NCBI RefSeq assembly: GCF_003259615.1
Contig: NZ_QLLR01000033.1
Coordinates: 1,503-65,268 of the forward strand
Reading direction: 5' to 3'
From: Pedobacter cryoconitis
Lineage (GTDB): Bacteria > Bacteroidota > Bacteroidia > Sphingobacteriales > Sphingobacteriaceae
Length of the DNA stretch: 63,766 bases
Below are positions 19,333 to 28,014 of this stretch, in pieces (the first letter of the stretch is position 1; each line of letters begins with the position of its first letter). The notes under the pieces were generated by a model that searched no databases, was not told the origin of the DNA, and saw only the letters and a program-made list of their open reading frames with translations. The position numbers and the translations under genes are program-made.

Positions 19333-19815
19333 ATGACTAAACAAATTCTGACAATTGCGATTACAGCCTGCACCTTATGGGGCTGCGGGAATTCGAAAAC
19401 TTCTGAAAAATTGAATACAGATAGTCTGACTAAAGACAGCTTAACTATGGCAGGAAAAACCACTGATAGTTTGAAACTGGATTTAGACCATAGTTCTAAG
19501 AACGCTTTAGATTGGGACGGAACTTACAAAGGGATTGTTCCCTGTGCAGATTGCGAAGGAATTGAAACCACATTGGTTTTAGGTAAAGAATTGACTTATG
19601 CGCTGAGAACAAAATATCTGGGTAAAAGCGATGCGAAGGTTTTCGAGGAAAAAGGGAAATTCAGCTGGGATAAAAATGGCCGGATTATCACATTGGAAGG
19701 CATCAAAGACGCACCAAATAAATATTTTGTGGGTGAAAATAAAATCATCCAGCTAGACATGAATGGCAAAGAGATTACCGGAGAACAAGCAGATCTTTAT
19801 ATTTTGAAAAAATAA
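19333..19815 (+). CDS. NlpE-like lipoprotein
   Basis: 160 residues. A lipoprotein signal ends in Cys18 (TLWGC), followed by a Ser/Thr/Lys-rich linker. A lipocalin-like NlpE N-terminal domain starts DWDGTYKGIVPCADCEGIETTLVL and keeps the family CxxC (PCADC). In enterobacteria NlpE senses surface contact and copper stress through the Cpx system. Here only the N-terminal domain is present, as is usual in Bacteroidota, and no Cpx genes lie nearby. It ends in a terminator shared with the convergent sigma-54 regulator. Confidence 0.88.
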   Translation: MTKQILTIAITACTLWGCGNSKTSEKLNTDSLTKDSLTMAGKTTDSLKLDLDHSSKNALDWDGTYKGIVPCADCEGIETTLVLGKELTYALRTKYLGKSDAKVFEEKGKFSWDKNGRIITLEGIKDAPNKYFVGENKIIQLDMNGKEITGEQADLYILKK

Positions 19816-19892
19816 GGCTCAACACAGCCAGGTTCAAATTATCCGGGAGCAAAATAGTGAATATGCGTTTTAAGAAAATTTCCTGAGCACAA

Positions 19893-19923
19893 AAAAAGGG
19901 ATTAGCACTGCTAATCCCTTTTT
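19893..19923. terminator. Bidirectional terminator
   Basis: A perfect 13-bp stem (AAAAAGGGATTAG and its complement) with a 5-base loop and A/T tracts on both sides. It serves nlpE on the plus strand and the sigma-54 regulator on the minus strand. Confidence 0.85.
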
Positions 19924-19945
19924 GCTATTTCAGCGGGTTAAAATA

Positions 19946-21355
19946 TTATTCAGTTACTCTTTTTAAGCCAAATTTCTCAATTTTGCTATACAAATGACTA
20001 CGTTGAATATCAATATCATCGGCAGTCTTAGAGACGTTCCAGTTATTCTTTTCCAGTTTAAACTTGATGAATTCTCTTTCTGCATGATCCTTATAATCCT
20101 GGAAATTTGTGAATTTATCATAATTAGTTGTTCCTGCAACTAAACCGTTGCTACTACCGTTAAAACCATGGTTTGCAGCACCAATATTGGTTCCGCCACC
20201 CGGATTGGCAAAGGCAGTTACCTCATGCTCAGAAATTACCTTATCACTTAAAATGATCAGACGCTCAATCATATTGTGTAACTCACGTACGTTTCCTGTC
20301 CATGGTAAGTTTTGCAGCGCAACCATTCCGGCTTCACTGATCTTCTTAACCGGCATGCCGTAATCTTTACATATATCTTCTAAAAAGCTCATGGCAATTT
20401 CAGGAATATCTTCGCGGCGTTCTGTTAAATGAGGGACATGGATATTGATGACATTTAAACGGTGGTATAAATCCATTCTGAAATTACCATCTTCGATTTC
20501 TTTCATCAGGTCTTTGTTCGTTGCAGCAAGTACACGTACATTAACTTCTAATTCCTTTTCACCACCAACACGTGTAATTTTATGTTCTTGTAAAGCGCGC
20601 AGCACTTTTGCTTGTGCAGAAAGACTCATATCCCCGATTTCATCCAGGAATAAAGTACCACCATTGGCCAGTTCGAACTTACCAATACGCTGTTTAACAG
20701 CAGAGGTAAATGATCCTTTTTCGTGACCGAAAAGCTCACTTTCAATAAGTTCAGATGGAATTGCTGCACAGTTTACTTCAATTAAAGGACTGTCTGAACG
20801 GTGTGATTTTTCATGTAACCAACGGGCTACTAATTCTTTACCACTACCATTTGCACCTGTAATCAATACACGGGCTTCAGTTGGGGCAACACGTTCAATA
20901 GTTTCTTTGATTTTATTGATATTCTCTGAACTACCAAGAATATCCCTTGTTTTACTTACTCTGCGTTTTAAAACTTTAGTTTCAGTAACCAGGTTTCCTC
21001 TGTCCAGCGCATTTCTGACAGTGATCAGTAAACGGTTTAAATCGGGTGGTTTAGAGATAAAATCAAAAGCACCTTTTTTGCTCGCTTCAATGGCAGTCTC
21101 TACCGTACCATGGCCAGAGATCATAATAAATGGTAAATCAGGACTGTAGGCCAATGCTTGTTCAAGCACTTCCATACCATCCATTTTATTCATTTTAATA
21201 TCACATAAAACCAGGTCGTATTTCTTTTTTTTGATCAGATCTAATCCATCAACTCCATTATCAATATCTTCTACCTCGTAATTTTCGTACTCTAAGATCT
21301 CACGTAATGTGCTTCTTATCGCACGTTCATCATCAATAATTAATAATTTAGCCAT
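19946..21355 (-). CDS. NtrC-family sigma-54 response regulator
   Basis: 469 residues. Receiver domain at 1 to about 120, with phospho-acceptor Asp in LVLCDIKMNKMDG. AAA+ sigma-54 activator domain at about 140-370: Walker A GANGSGKE, Walker B GGTLFLDEIGD, and an arginine-finger region after NVRVLAATNKDL. A Fis-type HTH lies at the end (WNVSKTADDIDIQRSHLYSKI). The sigma-54-contacting loop reads GSFTSA rather than the classical GAFTGA. A Gly/Asn/Ser linker separates AAA+ from HTH. The cognate kinase is not in the window. The gene starts just beyond rnpB and runs in the same direction. Confidence 0.93.
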   Translation of the reverse strand: MAKLLIIDDERAIRSTLREILEYENYEVEDIDNGVDGLDLIKKKKYDLVLCDIKMNKMDGMEVLEQALAYSPDLPFIMISGHGTVETAIEASKKGAFDFISKPPDLNRLLITVRNALDRGNLVTETKVLKRRVSKTRDILGSSENINKIKETIERVAPTEARVLITGANGSGKELVARWLHEKSHRSDSPLIEVNCAAIPSELIESELFGHEKGSFTSAVKQRIGKFELANGGTLFLDEIGDMSLSAQAKVLRALQEHKITRVGGEKELEVNVRVLAATNKDLMKEIEDGNFRMDLYHRLNVINIHVPHLTERREDIPEIAMSFLEDICKDYGMPVKKISEAGMVALQNLPWTGNVRELHNMIERLIILSDKVISEHEVTAFANPGGGTNIGAANHGFNGSSNGLVAGTTNYDKFTNFQDYKDHAEREFIKFKLEKNNWNVSKTADDIDIQRSHLYSKIEKFGLKRVTE

Positions 21356-21426
21356 AGGGGGTTGTTAGTCTTTTGTCGGATACGAATATATTTACTAATT
21401 ATCAAATAATACAGATAAAATAAAAA

Positions 21427-21812
21427 AATGCAAGCCTGTAAGCCGGGTTCTGTACCTTGATAAATCAAAGCTTCTACCATTAATCTACTATAAACGTCGC
21501 CATTTATCTCTAACGACCTACCCACTGACATCGGACGAGCAGCCCTACATGCGTCAGCCTATTTGGTCTTTCAACTCCCGGGGTTTACCAGCCCTTCCGG
21601 TCACCCGGAAAATTCGTGAGCTCTTACCTCACGATTTCAACCTTACCTGTGCCCTTGCAGGCCATCGGCGGTATATTTTCTGCGGCACTTTCCATAATTC
21701 AGGTCTTCAATCCCAAACCTCTTCCCGTTAGGAAGCGAGATGCTCTGTGTTGCCCGGACTTTCCTCTTTAAGATGCCAAAGCATTACTTACAGCGATAGA
21801 ACAGCTTGCATT
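21427..21812 (-). ncRNA. rnpB: RNase P RNA
   Basis: Read on the minus strand, the region contains the RNase P RNA hallmarks in order: a P1 strand (TGCAAGC near 21810), GAGGAAAGTCCGGGC, GAAAGTGCCGCAGAAAA, GGTAAACCCC, and the 3' ACAGAACCCGGCTTACAG followed by the pairing P1 strand (CTTGCA near 21429) and a T-run. The length, about 385 nt, suits a bacterial type A RNA. It forms the catalytic part of RNase P, which matures tRNA 5' ends. Ends are placed by the P1 pairing and are good to a few bases. Short open frames inside it are not genes. Confidence 0.95.
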
Positions 21813-21846
21813 TTGCGCAAAGGTACAGAAACTGATTTAAAAAATA

Positions 21847-22266
21847 CTACTTGCAGTTCTTAAGATCATTTTCTACCTGCTGAGTACTGTACATTCCCTG
21901 TTTATGACCAAAACCATTGGTAATATAAACCACTAATTGTGCAATATCTATGTTAGCCAGGTTAAATTCCGGCATCTTGCCTTCATAAACCTGTCCATGC
22001 ACCGTAACCGGCGTTGAAATCCCATTTTTAATGATACAGGCGAGTTTTTCTTTATTCGCTTTCATGAAAACACTGTCGGTAAGGGGAGGGGTTAAAGTAC
22101 CCAGACCTTCACCTTTTCCACCATGGCAATTTTGGCAATGTTTAATGTAAAGATCCCGTCCATTTACATAATAAGCATCCTGCTGTACCGTTTCGGCTGT
22201 CTGGCAAGAATAAAACATGCTGATCAGCGCAAGCGAAACCAGACTGATTACTATAAATTTCCTCAT
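21847..22266 (-). CDS. Monohaem cytochrome c lipoprotein
   Basis: 139 residues. A lipoprotein signal ends in Cys21 (SMFYSC). The haem site is C44-Q-N-C47-H48, and the distal ligand is probably Met98 (GKMPEF). The size and motifs are those of class I soluble c-type cytochromes. Anchored on the periplasmic face, it would carry electrons to a terminal oxidase or donate to a reductase. It starts three bases after the stop of the SCO gene on the same strand, so the two form an operon; SCO proteins assemble the copper centre of cytochrome oxidase, which fits. Confidence 0.9.
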   Translation of the reverse strand: MRKFIVISLVSLALISMFYSCQTAETVQQDAYYVNGRDLYIKHCQNCHGGKGEGLGTLTPPLTDSVFMKANKEKLACIIKNGISTPVTVHGQVYEGKMPEFNLANIDIAQLVVYITNGFGHKQGMYSTQQVENDLKNCK

Positions 22267-22268
22267 TT

Positions 22269-22922
22269 CTATTTTTTATCTTCCGCTAGTAAAACAGGAA
22301 TATCCTTCTCTAATTGTGCTACCTGTTCAGGATTTGTTCCGTCATAAGCGCCGCGGATTCTTCTGTCTTTATCAATTAAGACCAAAAATCCCTGGTGTAC
22401 ATACCCGTCTCTGTTTGCACTATCAACGTTCACAGCAACGAGGTAACTTTTCTCTGCTAAAGTATAAACAGTATCTTTCGGGCCATAAACGAATTGCCAT
22501 TTCGGGCCATCCACGCCAAGCTTCTGTGCGTACTTTTTAAGCACTGAGGGGGTGTCATACTTAAAATCTATCGTATGTGATAAAAACATGACATCAGGAT
22601 TATTTTTGAACTTTTCTGAGATCATTTTCAAGTTTCTGTGCATAATAGGGCAGATACTCGTACAAGAAGTGAAAAAGAAATCTGCAATATAGATTTTACC
22701 TTTAAAATGATCGTTAGTAATATATACACTATCCTGATTCAGTAATTTAAAAGCAGGTATAGTTTGGTATATGGTATCAACACCAGCTGATCCGTCGCTG
22801 TTTTTAACCGTTTTAGTGTCTCTCAAGCCATATATTGGAAGTTTTCTTTCCTCCTTACAGGAAGAAGCAAACACTGTGGCAGTCAGTAAAATAGCGCAGA
22901 TAAGTGTGGATTGATGTCTCAT
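22269..22922 (-). CDS. SCO1/SenC-family copper chaperone lipoprotein (copy 1)
   Basis: 217 residues with a lipoprotein signal ending in Cys22. Thioredoxin-like fold: C87-T-S-I-C91 (CxxxC in FFFTSCTSICP) and His176 (GYVHQGFL) are the copper ligands of SCO proteins. The family delivers copper or reduces the CuA site of cytochrome c oxidase. It is closely similar throughout to the SCO protein at 24991-25605, so the pair arose by duplication. It is first in an operon with the cytochrome c gene. Confidence 0.92.
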   Translation of the reverse strand: MRHQSTLICAILLTATVFASSCKEERKLPIYGLRDTKTVKNSDGSAGVDTIYQTIPAFKLLNQDSVYITNDHFKGKIYIADFFFTSCTSICPIMHRNLKMISEKFKNNPDVMFLSHTIDFKYDTPSVLKKYAQKLGVDGPKWQFVYGPKDTVYTLAEKSYLVAVNVDSANRDGYVHQGFLVLIDKDRRIRGAYDGTNPEQVAQLEKDIPVLLAEDKK

Positions 22923-23022
22923 AATATAATTTATTGATCCGGCAAAGGTACACTACTGCAAAAATAAAGTGTAACACAGCTGTAAATATTTATTAGTTTT
23001 GCGCCAAGAATTGTAATGCTTA

Positions 23023-24024
23023 ATGAGAAAGAGATATAATGCTGCCATAACAGCTTTGGGAGGATATGTACCGGAAACCATTTTAACCAATCATGATCTG
23101 GAGAAAATGGTGGATACGAATAGTGACTGGATTATTTCAAGAACTGGTATCCATGAAAGAAGAATCCTTAATGATGATTCACTTGCAACCTCCGACTTAG
23201 CTACCATGGCAGTCAAAAGACTGTTGGAAGATAGTCACATCGACCCGGATGAAATCGAATGCGTAATTGTAGCTACGGCTACCCCTGACTATATTATGGT
23301 TTCGACCGCAAGTATTGTCTGTGAAAAAGCAGGATTAAAAAATGCGTGGGGTGTGGATTCCAATGCAGCTTGTAGTGGCTTTCTCTACGCGCTGACTCTG
23401 GGCGCAAGCTTAATTGAGAGTAACCGTTACAAAAATGTAATTGTTATTGGCGCAGATGCAAACAGTTCTATCGTAAATTACGAAGACAGAAATACCTGTA
23501 TTCTTTTTGGTGACGGTGCCGGGGCAGTTTTACTCGAGCAGACTGAAGCAGAAACAGGATTAGTAGATAATGTATTCAGAACAGACGGTATAGGTAAAGA
23601 ACATTTGATCGTTACCGCTGGTGGTTCACTGAATCCATCTTCACTGGATACGCTTGATAAAAAACAGAATTACATTTCTCAAAATGGAAGGATAGTTTTT
23701 AAAGCTGCAATTGAAGGCATGACGCAGACCTGTAATGAGATCATGGAAAGAAACCACCTGGAGATCAAAGACATTAACTGGTTGATTCCACATCAGGCTA
23801 ACCTGCGCATTATTCAGGCTGTAGGAGATAAGTTAGGCTTGAAAGAAGAGCAGGTAAAGGTTAACATTCAGCTTTACGGTAACACGACTGCTGCAACAAT
23901 CCCATTGTGTATGTGGGAATTTAAAAACGATTTCAAAGAAAATGATAATATGTTGCTTACCGCTTTTGGCGCAGGATTCTCCTGGGGAGCAACGTATTTA
24001 AAATGGGGTAAATTAAGGGGGTAA
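23023..24024 (+). CDS. fabH: 3-oxoacyl-ACP synthase III
   Basis: 333 residues with the KAS III triad: Cys117 (DSNAACSGF), His257 (WLIPHQANLRI) and Asn287 (YGNTTAATIP). The C-terminal GAGFSWGATYLKWG is the family end. It condenses acyl-CoA with malonyl-ACP to start fatty acid synthesis. Bacteroidota usually carry several FabH paralogues and this one is not next to plsX or acpP, so it may be a secondary copy. It sits between two copper/respiration gene groups with no obvious functional link. A -7-like box (TAGTTTTG, 22994-23001) lies upstream. Confidence 0.92.
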   Translation: MRKRYNAAITALGGYVPETILTNHDLEKMVDTNSDWIISRTGIHERRILNDDSLATSDLATMAVKRLLEDSHIDPDEIECVIVATATPDYIMVSTASIVCEKAGLKNAWGVDSNAACSGFLYALTLGASLIESNRYKNVIVIGADANSSIVNYEDRNTCILFGDGAGAVLLEQTEAETGLVDNVFRTDGIGKEHLIVTAGGSLNPSSLDTLDKKQNYISQNGRIVFKAAIEGMTQTCNEIMERNHLEIKDINWLIPHQANLRIIQAVGDKLGLKEEQVKVNIQLYGNTTAATIPLCMWEFKNDFKENDNMLLTAFGAGFSWGATYLKWGKLRG

Positions 24025-24030
24025 CAATCC

Positions 24031-24405
24031 ATGTTCACACGCTTTATAGCTATATTACTTTTACTGTGTTCGGCTTCGGTAAGCCTGTCGGGACTTTTTG
24101 TCGTTGCAGGTTTCGAAATGAACCAGGGGTATATCGCGAAAGAGCTTTGTGTCAATAAGGATAAGCCGCAATTGCATTGCAATGGGCAGTGTTACCTAAT
24201 GAGAAAGCTTAAACAAGCGCAGGAAAAGGAGCAGAAACAAGACCATCAGTTCCAGAAAATCCAGTTGCAGGAAGCTATAGTTTCTACCCCTTTTATATTT
24301 AAACAATATTCTTTTATTGCGATAAACCTGCGTATTCCCCTAACAACGGGAGTACCAGTTGCTCGTCTGAGCGCTATTTTCCATCCTCCGCAGCCCTCCT
24401 GCTAA
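24031..24405 (+). CDS. Small exported/membrane-anchored protein with Cys motif
   Basis: 124 residues. A hydrophobic N-terminal segment (about 5-28) could be a signal or anchor. Then comes a three-cysteine motif, CVNKDKPQLHCNGQCYL (around 47-63), and a basic/Gln-rich helix (KQAQEKEQKQDHQFQK). No family name is known to me. The Cys/His cluster could bind a metal. It starts six bases after fabH and lies before a lipoprotein-SCO-PepSY run, so a role in metal handling or respiration is a reasonable guess only. Confidence 0.7.
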   Translation: MFTRFIAILLLLCSASVSLSGLFVVAGFEMNQGYIAKELCVNKDKPQLHCNGQCYLMRKLKQAQEKEQKQDHQFQKIQLQEAIVSTPFIFKQYSFIAINLRIPLTTGVPVARLSAIFHPPQPSC

Positions 24406-24556
24406 TACCCTTCTTTTTAATTCAATTTTTACAAGTCTGTTGATGATTAAACAGGCTATCAAATGATGTAATGTGTGTTTTTTGCGCTATCAGGCTTATT
24501 TTACAGCTCCTGATAAGCGGTAAACACGTATACATCGCTATTCAAACTTATACAAT

Positions 24557-24991
24557 ATGAAATTATTTTTAGCCGTACTCGTATTAGCTACAGGAGCAGT
24601 TGCCTGTACACAAACTCCAAATTATAAAACAGAAAGGGATGAAGTCATGAAATTTCATGATGTAGTGATGGAAGACCATGGCATATTGGTTAACAATCAG
24701 ATGAGACTGGATTCTATGCTGAAAGAAATGCCGGCATTGAAAACCAGGTTTCCTTCTACCGATACTTTAAAAGAAAAAGAGGTAATGAAAGCCACGCTTA
24801 ACAGGCTAAACGTTGCTGAGGATTTGATGAATGACTGGATGCACAAATTTGAACCAGATGTAACCGGCAAGTCAAACGAAGACGCGATTAAATATTTTAA
24901 AGCCGAAAGGATTAAAATCGGAAAGATCGATAGTCTGTATAAAGCTGAAATTCAATCGTCTGATGCTTACCTGAAACAATTCAAGAAATAA
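24557..24991 (+). CDS. Small helical lipoprotein of unknown function
   Basis: 144 residues. A lipoprotein signal ends in Cys17 (TGAVAC). The mature part is almost entirely helical and charged. It carries MKFHDVVMEDHGILVNNQMRLDSML near its start, which has His, Asp, Glu and Met residues able to bind metal, and a DWMHKFEPDV segment. Its stop overlaps the SCO gene start by one base (TAATG). Co-translation with a copper chaperone suggests a partner role in metal delivery; this is inference from position. Confidence 0.78.
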   Translation: MKLFLAVLVLATGAVACTQTPNYKTERDEVMKFHDVVMEDHGILVNNQMRLDSMLKEMPALKTRFPSTDTLKEKEVMKATLNRLNVAEDLMNDWMHKFEPDVTGKSNEDAIKYFKAERIKIGKIDSLYKAEIQSSDAYLKQFKK

Positions 24992-25605
24992 TGGGAAGAA
25001 GATTAATTTACCTGTTTCTGCTGCTGGCAGTAGTAACAGGTTGCAAAGATAAAGCGAAAAGGCTTCCTTTTTTACAACAGGACATCACCGGAACTGACAC
25101 GACTTACCGGACTATTCCAGCCTTTAAATTTCTGAATCAGGATAGCGCAGTGGTGACCAATAAAGATTTTGACGGCGCTATTTACGTCGCTGATTTCTTC
25201 TTTACCTCGTGCCCTACAATCTGCCCGACTATGCACCGTAATTTGCTGAAAGTGTACCATAAGTACCTGGATAATCCAGAAGTTAAATTGGCTTCACACA
25301 CTATTGATGTGAAATATGATACGCCTTCAAGAATGAAAGCTTATGCCACCAAACTAGGTATTAAAGGTACACAGTGGGAGTTTTTATGGGGGACCAAAGA
25401 AGAAATTTATGCTTTGGCAGAGCGTAATTACCTGGTTTCTGTAGGACAGGACAAAGCCGCACCGGGTGGTTTTATTCATCAGGGTTATCTTGTGCTGGTA
25501 GATAAGGACAAAAGGATCAGAGGTGCTTACGATGGAACGGTAGATGCTCAGGTTGAACAGCTGATGAAGGATATGGATACCTTGCTGGCAGAATATAAAC
25601 ACTAA
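24991..25605 (+). CDS. SCO1/SenC-family copper chaperone lipoprotein (copy 2)
   Basis: 204 residues. A lipoprotein signal ends in Cys18 (VVTGC). Copper ligands are C74-P-T-I-C78 and His163 (GFIHQGYL). It matches copy 1 (22269-22922) along its length, including the shared TIPAFK-LNQDS, SHTID-KYDTPS and RIRGAYDGT segments. It overlaps the helical lipoprotein gene by one base and is one base from the PepSY gene, so all three are one transcription unit. Likely role: metallation of a copper enzyme in the periplasm. Confidence 0.92.
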   Translation: MGRRLIYLFLLLAVVTGCKDKAKRLPFLQQDITGTDTTYRTIPAFKFLNQDSAVVTNKDFDGAIYVADFFFTSCPTICPTMHRNLLKVYHKYLDNPEVKLASHTIDVKYDTPSRMKAYATKLGIKGTQWEFLWGTKEEIYALAERNYLVSVGQDKAAPGGFIHQGYLVLVDKDKRIRGAYDGTVDAQVEQLMKDMDTLLAEYKH

Positions 25606-25606
25606 C

Positions 25607-27184
25607 ATGAGCACCGCAAATCTTAGCCGGACGGTGAAAAGGAACATGTATTCCTGGCACCGTATCCTTGGGATTATAACCATCATTCCGGTAATTTTCT
25701 GGACATGCTCTGGTTTAAGTCATCCCATCATTGCCCACTGGTTCAAATTGCAGATCGCGCATGAGTATATTAAACCCAAAGCAATCAATAGCGAACAGGT
25801 CAAACTGTCTGTAAACGAGGTGTTACAGAAAAACGGGGTCAATTTACTGAAGAATTTCAGGTTAATTGATTTTCAGGGAAAGACCTATTATCAAATCAAA
25901 GACCGGAAGAACCAAATACAGTATTTTTCTGCTGCCGATGGGGTAAAGCTAGTAGACGGGGAACGTTTATATGCGGAATACCTAAGCCGGTATTTTCTGG
26001 GAGACAGTACTTCTAAAATTGTATCAGTCACGCAGATCACCAATTTTACAGATGAATATAAGTATATCAACCGCTTGCTTCCGGTATGGAAGGTCAGCTT
26101 TGAGCGGAAAGATCATATGGATGTTTATGTGGAAACTTCACAAAGCAGGTTAGCGAATTACAACGATACCAACAGGAAGGTTTTTTTGTGGGTATTCAGT
26201 AACTTCCATAGTTATGAATTTATCGCAAAAATCACGAATAATACTGCCAGATATGCGCTGATTTTAATGCTGGCCTCGATCGTAATCTTTTCTACTTTAA
26301 GCGGTTTATTGATCTATGGGTTCTTATGGAAGAAGTTTAAAAAGCCGGTGACCGGGCAAAAGATAGGTTTCTTAAGGAAATATCACCGGGCTATCGGGAT
26401 CTGGACTTCTTTAGTGACCTTAACTTTTATGGGTTCAGGTTTTTATCATGCCACGCATAAATTTACACCCGACGACCGGATCAATTATGTTTTTGAGCCT
26501 GAAGTAAAAGCGCGTGATCTGGTGATTGCATCTTCTGCTTTACCCGTAAACTGGGCACAGGTAAGTAATGTTTCACTGGCCAGGTTTAACGATAAAACTT
26601 ATTACCAGGTTTACCTCGTTAAAAAGGAAAATGATAGCTGGAAAAAGCAGCAGGTCGCCAAAGCTGAAACCATGTTTGGGGAGAAAGCTCAAAAGACGAA
26701 ACCTGGTATTGCCTACTATGATGCCGCTAACGGACAACTTCTGCCAGACGGGATTATGGAGTATAGTTATAGCCTGGTCAAACATTTTGTAGCTCAGGGA
26801 GCTGCAGATGGAGAAGCGGCTTGTTGTGAAATGATGGCGAATGCGGCAGCCGATGAATCGGCCCCGCTGATTATCTCTTCCTCAGATTACCTGACCAAGT
26901 TTGATAACGATTATGGTTTCGTCAATAAGCGTTTACCAGTGGTAAAAATAGCTTTAAGTACGCCACAGCACCTTACCTATTATCTGGAAACCGCCACTGG
27001 AAGATTAGCGGCGAAAGTTCAGGATTCGGACAGAAGAGAGGGCTTAAGCTTTGCCGTATTTCATAAATTTTTGCTGGTAGACTTTGCAGGTAAAAACTTC
27101 AGGGATTTTCTGACTGCTTTTTCAGCATTTGGTGTCCTGGTGGTAAGTGTTTTAGGATTAATCCTCTTCATTAAAACCAAATAG
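25607..27184 (+). CDS. PepSY-domain membrane protein
   Basis: 525 residues. It starts with a helix carrying the family motif MYSWHRILGIITIIPVIFW. PepSY-like extracytoplasmic parts (about 60-200) precede a helix pair (about 220-245 and 265-285, the second with KYHRAIGIWTSLV). A second PepSY-like part follows, then a final helix (about 505-522). This duplicated PepSY_TM layout is typical of iron-uptake-linked reductase-like proteins; the repeated His in helices could bind haem. It is translated directly after the SCO protein. The role is unproven; metal reduction at the membrane is the usual guess. Confidence 0.85.
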   Translation: MSTANLSRTVKRNMYSWHRILGIITIIPVIFWTCSGLSHPIIAHWFKLQIAHEYIKPKAINSEQVKLSVNEVLQKNGVNLLKNFRLIDFQGKTYYQIKDRKNQIQYFSAADGVKLVDGERLYAEYLSRYFLGDSTSKIVSVTQITNFTDEYKYINRLLPVWKVSFERKDHMDVYVETSQSRLANYNDTNRKVFLWVFSNFHSYEFIAKITNNTARYALILMLASIVIFSTLSGLLIYGFLWKKFKKPVTGQKIGFLRKYHRAIGIWTSLVTLTFMGSGFYHATHKFTPDDRINYVFEPEVKARDLVIASSALPVNWAQVSNVSLARFNDKTYYQVYLVKKENDSWKKQQVAKAETMFGEKAQKTKPGIAYYDAANGQLLPDGIMEYSYSLVKHFVAQGAADGEAACCEMMANAAADESAPLIISSSDYLTKFDNDYGFVNKRLPVVKIALSTPQHLTYYLETATGRLAAKVQDSDRREGLSFAVFHKFLLVDFAGKNFRDFLTAFSAFGVLVVSVLGLILFIKTK

Positions 27185-27221
27185 GGAAAACAAATTAATT
27201 TAATAATCGTTTTAAATAGAC

Positions 27222-27268
27222 AGCTGTTTAAACATGCGTAATCATTTGCCAGGTTTAAACAGCTTTTT
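27222..27268 (+). terminator. Terminator after the SCO-PepSY operon
   Basis: A perfect 12-bp stem (AGCTGTTTAAAC and its complement) with a 19-base loop, followed by a T-run. Confidence 0.8.
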
Positions 27269-27289
27269 CAAATAACCCTATTTACTACG

Positions 27290-27961
27290 ATGAAATTATT
27301 CAAAAGCTTTTTACCTATCGTTCTGTTATTTGCAGGCACACAGACCCTGAGCGCACAATTCAAACTTGCGCCATTACCCTATGCTTACAACGCACTGGAA
27401 CCTGCTATAGATAAGCAGACTATGGAAATACATTACACTAAACATCATCAGGGGTATGTAACCAATTTAAATGCTGCTGTAAAAGGCACTGCTGCAGAAG
27501 GTAAAACTCTGGCACAAATATTAGCTGTGGCTTCTACTTACCCTGCTGCTATCCGTAACAATGCCGGCGGACACTATAACCACTCCTTATTCTGGCAGAT
27601 TATGGCTCCTAAACCAAAACCTGCATCACCTGAGTTTTTAAAGGAAATAGATGCAAATTTCGGTACTATGGAAAAATTTAAAGCTGCTTTTGCTGATAGC
27701 GCTGCGAAGCGTTTCGGTTCAGGATGGGCATGGTTGATTGTACAGAATGGAAAGTTGAAAATCACAACAACTCCTAACCAGGATAACCCATTGATGGATG
27801 CAGTAGCTGAAAAAGGCCGCCCAATTTTAGCATTGGATGTTTGGGAACATGCTTATTACCTGAAATATCAAAATAAACGTGCAGACTATATTACTGCCTG
27901 GTGGACCGTAGTGAACTGGCCGGAAGTAGAACGCAGATATAACGAAGTTGTAAAAAAATAA
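27290..27961 (+). CDS. Exported Fe/Mn superoxide dismutase
   Basis: 223 residues. A signal peptide at 1-23 (TLSAQ) precedes the complete Fe/Mn-SOD fold. Metal ligands are His48 (MEIHYTKHH), His98 (GGHYNHSLFW), Asp183 and His187 (DVWEHAYYLKYQ). It converts superoxide to peroxide and oxygen. Export of an Fe/Mn-type enzyme is less common than cytoplasmic location and suggests defence against superoxide formed at the membrane or outside. It has its own terminator and lies between the copper/PepSY operon and a pyruvate-oxidase-like gene. The metal cannot be told from sequence by eye. Confidence 0.94.
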   Translation: MKLFKSFLPIVLLFAGTQTLSAQFKLAPLPYAYNALEPAIDKQTMEIHYTKHHQGYVTNLNAAVKGTAAEGKTLAQILAVASTYPAAIRNNAGGHYNHSLFWQIMAPKPKPASPEFLKEIDANFGTMEKFKAAFADSAAKRFGSGWAWLIVQNGKLKITTTPNQDNPLMDAVAEKGRPILALDVWEHAYYLKYQNKRADYITAWWTVVNWPEVERRYNEVVKK

Positions 27962-27971
27962 TTACCCTATG

Positions 27972-28000
27972 AAAGCTGTCCCAATAGGACGGCTTTTATT
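27972..28000 (+). terminator. Terminator after superoxide dismutase gene
   Basis: A 10-bp stem (AAAGCTGTCC with GGACGGCTTT, one G-U pair) with a 5-base loop, then a T-rich tail just before the next start codon. Confidence 0.75.
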
Positions 28001-28014
28001 TTATCAAAAATATT

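Noticed and set aside
21340..21731. Open frames on both strands between the sigma-54 regulator and cytochrome c genes
   Set aside because: They lie within or across RNase P RNA, whose conserved segments explain the sequence.
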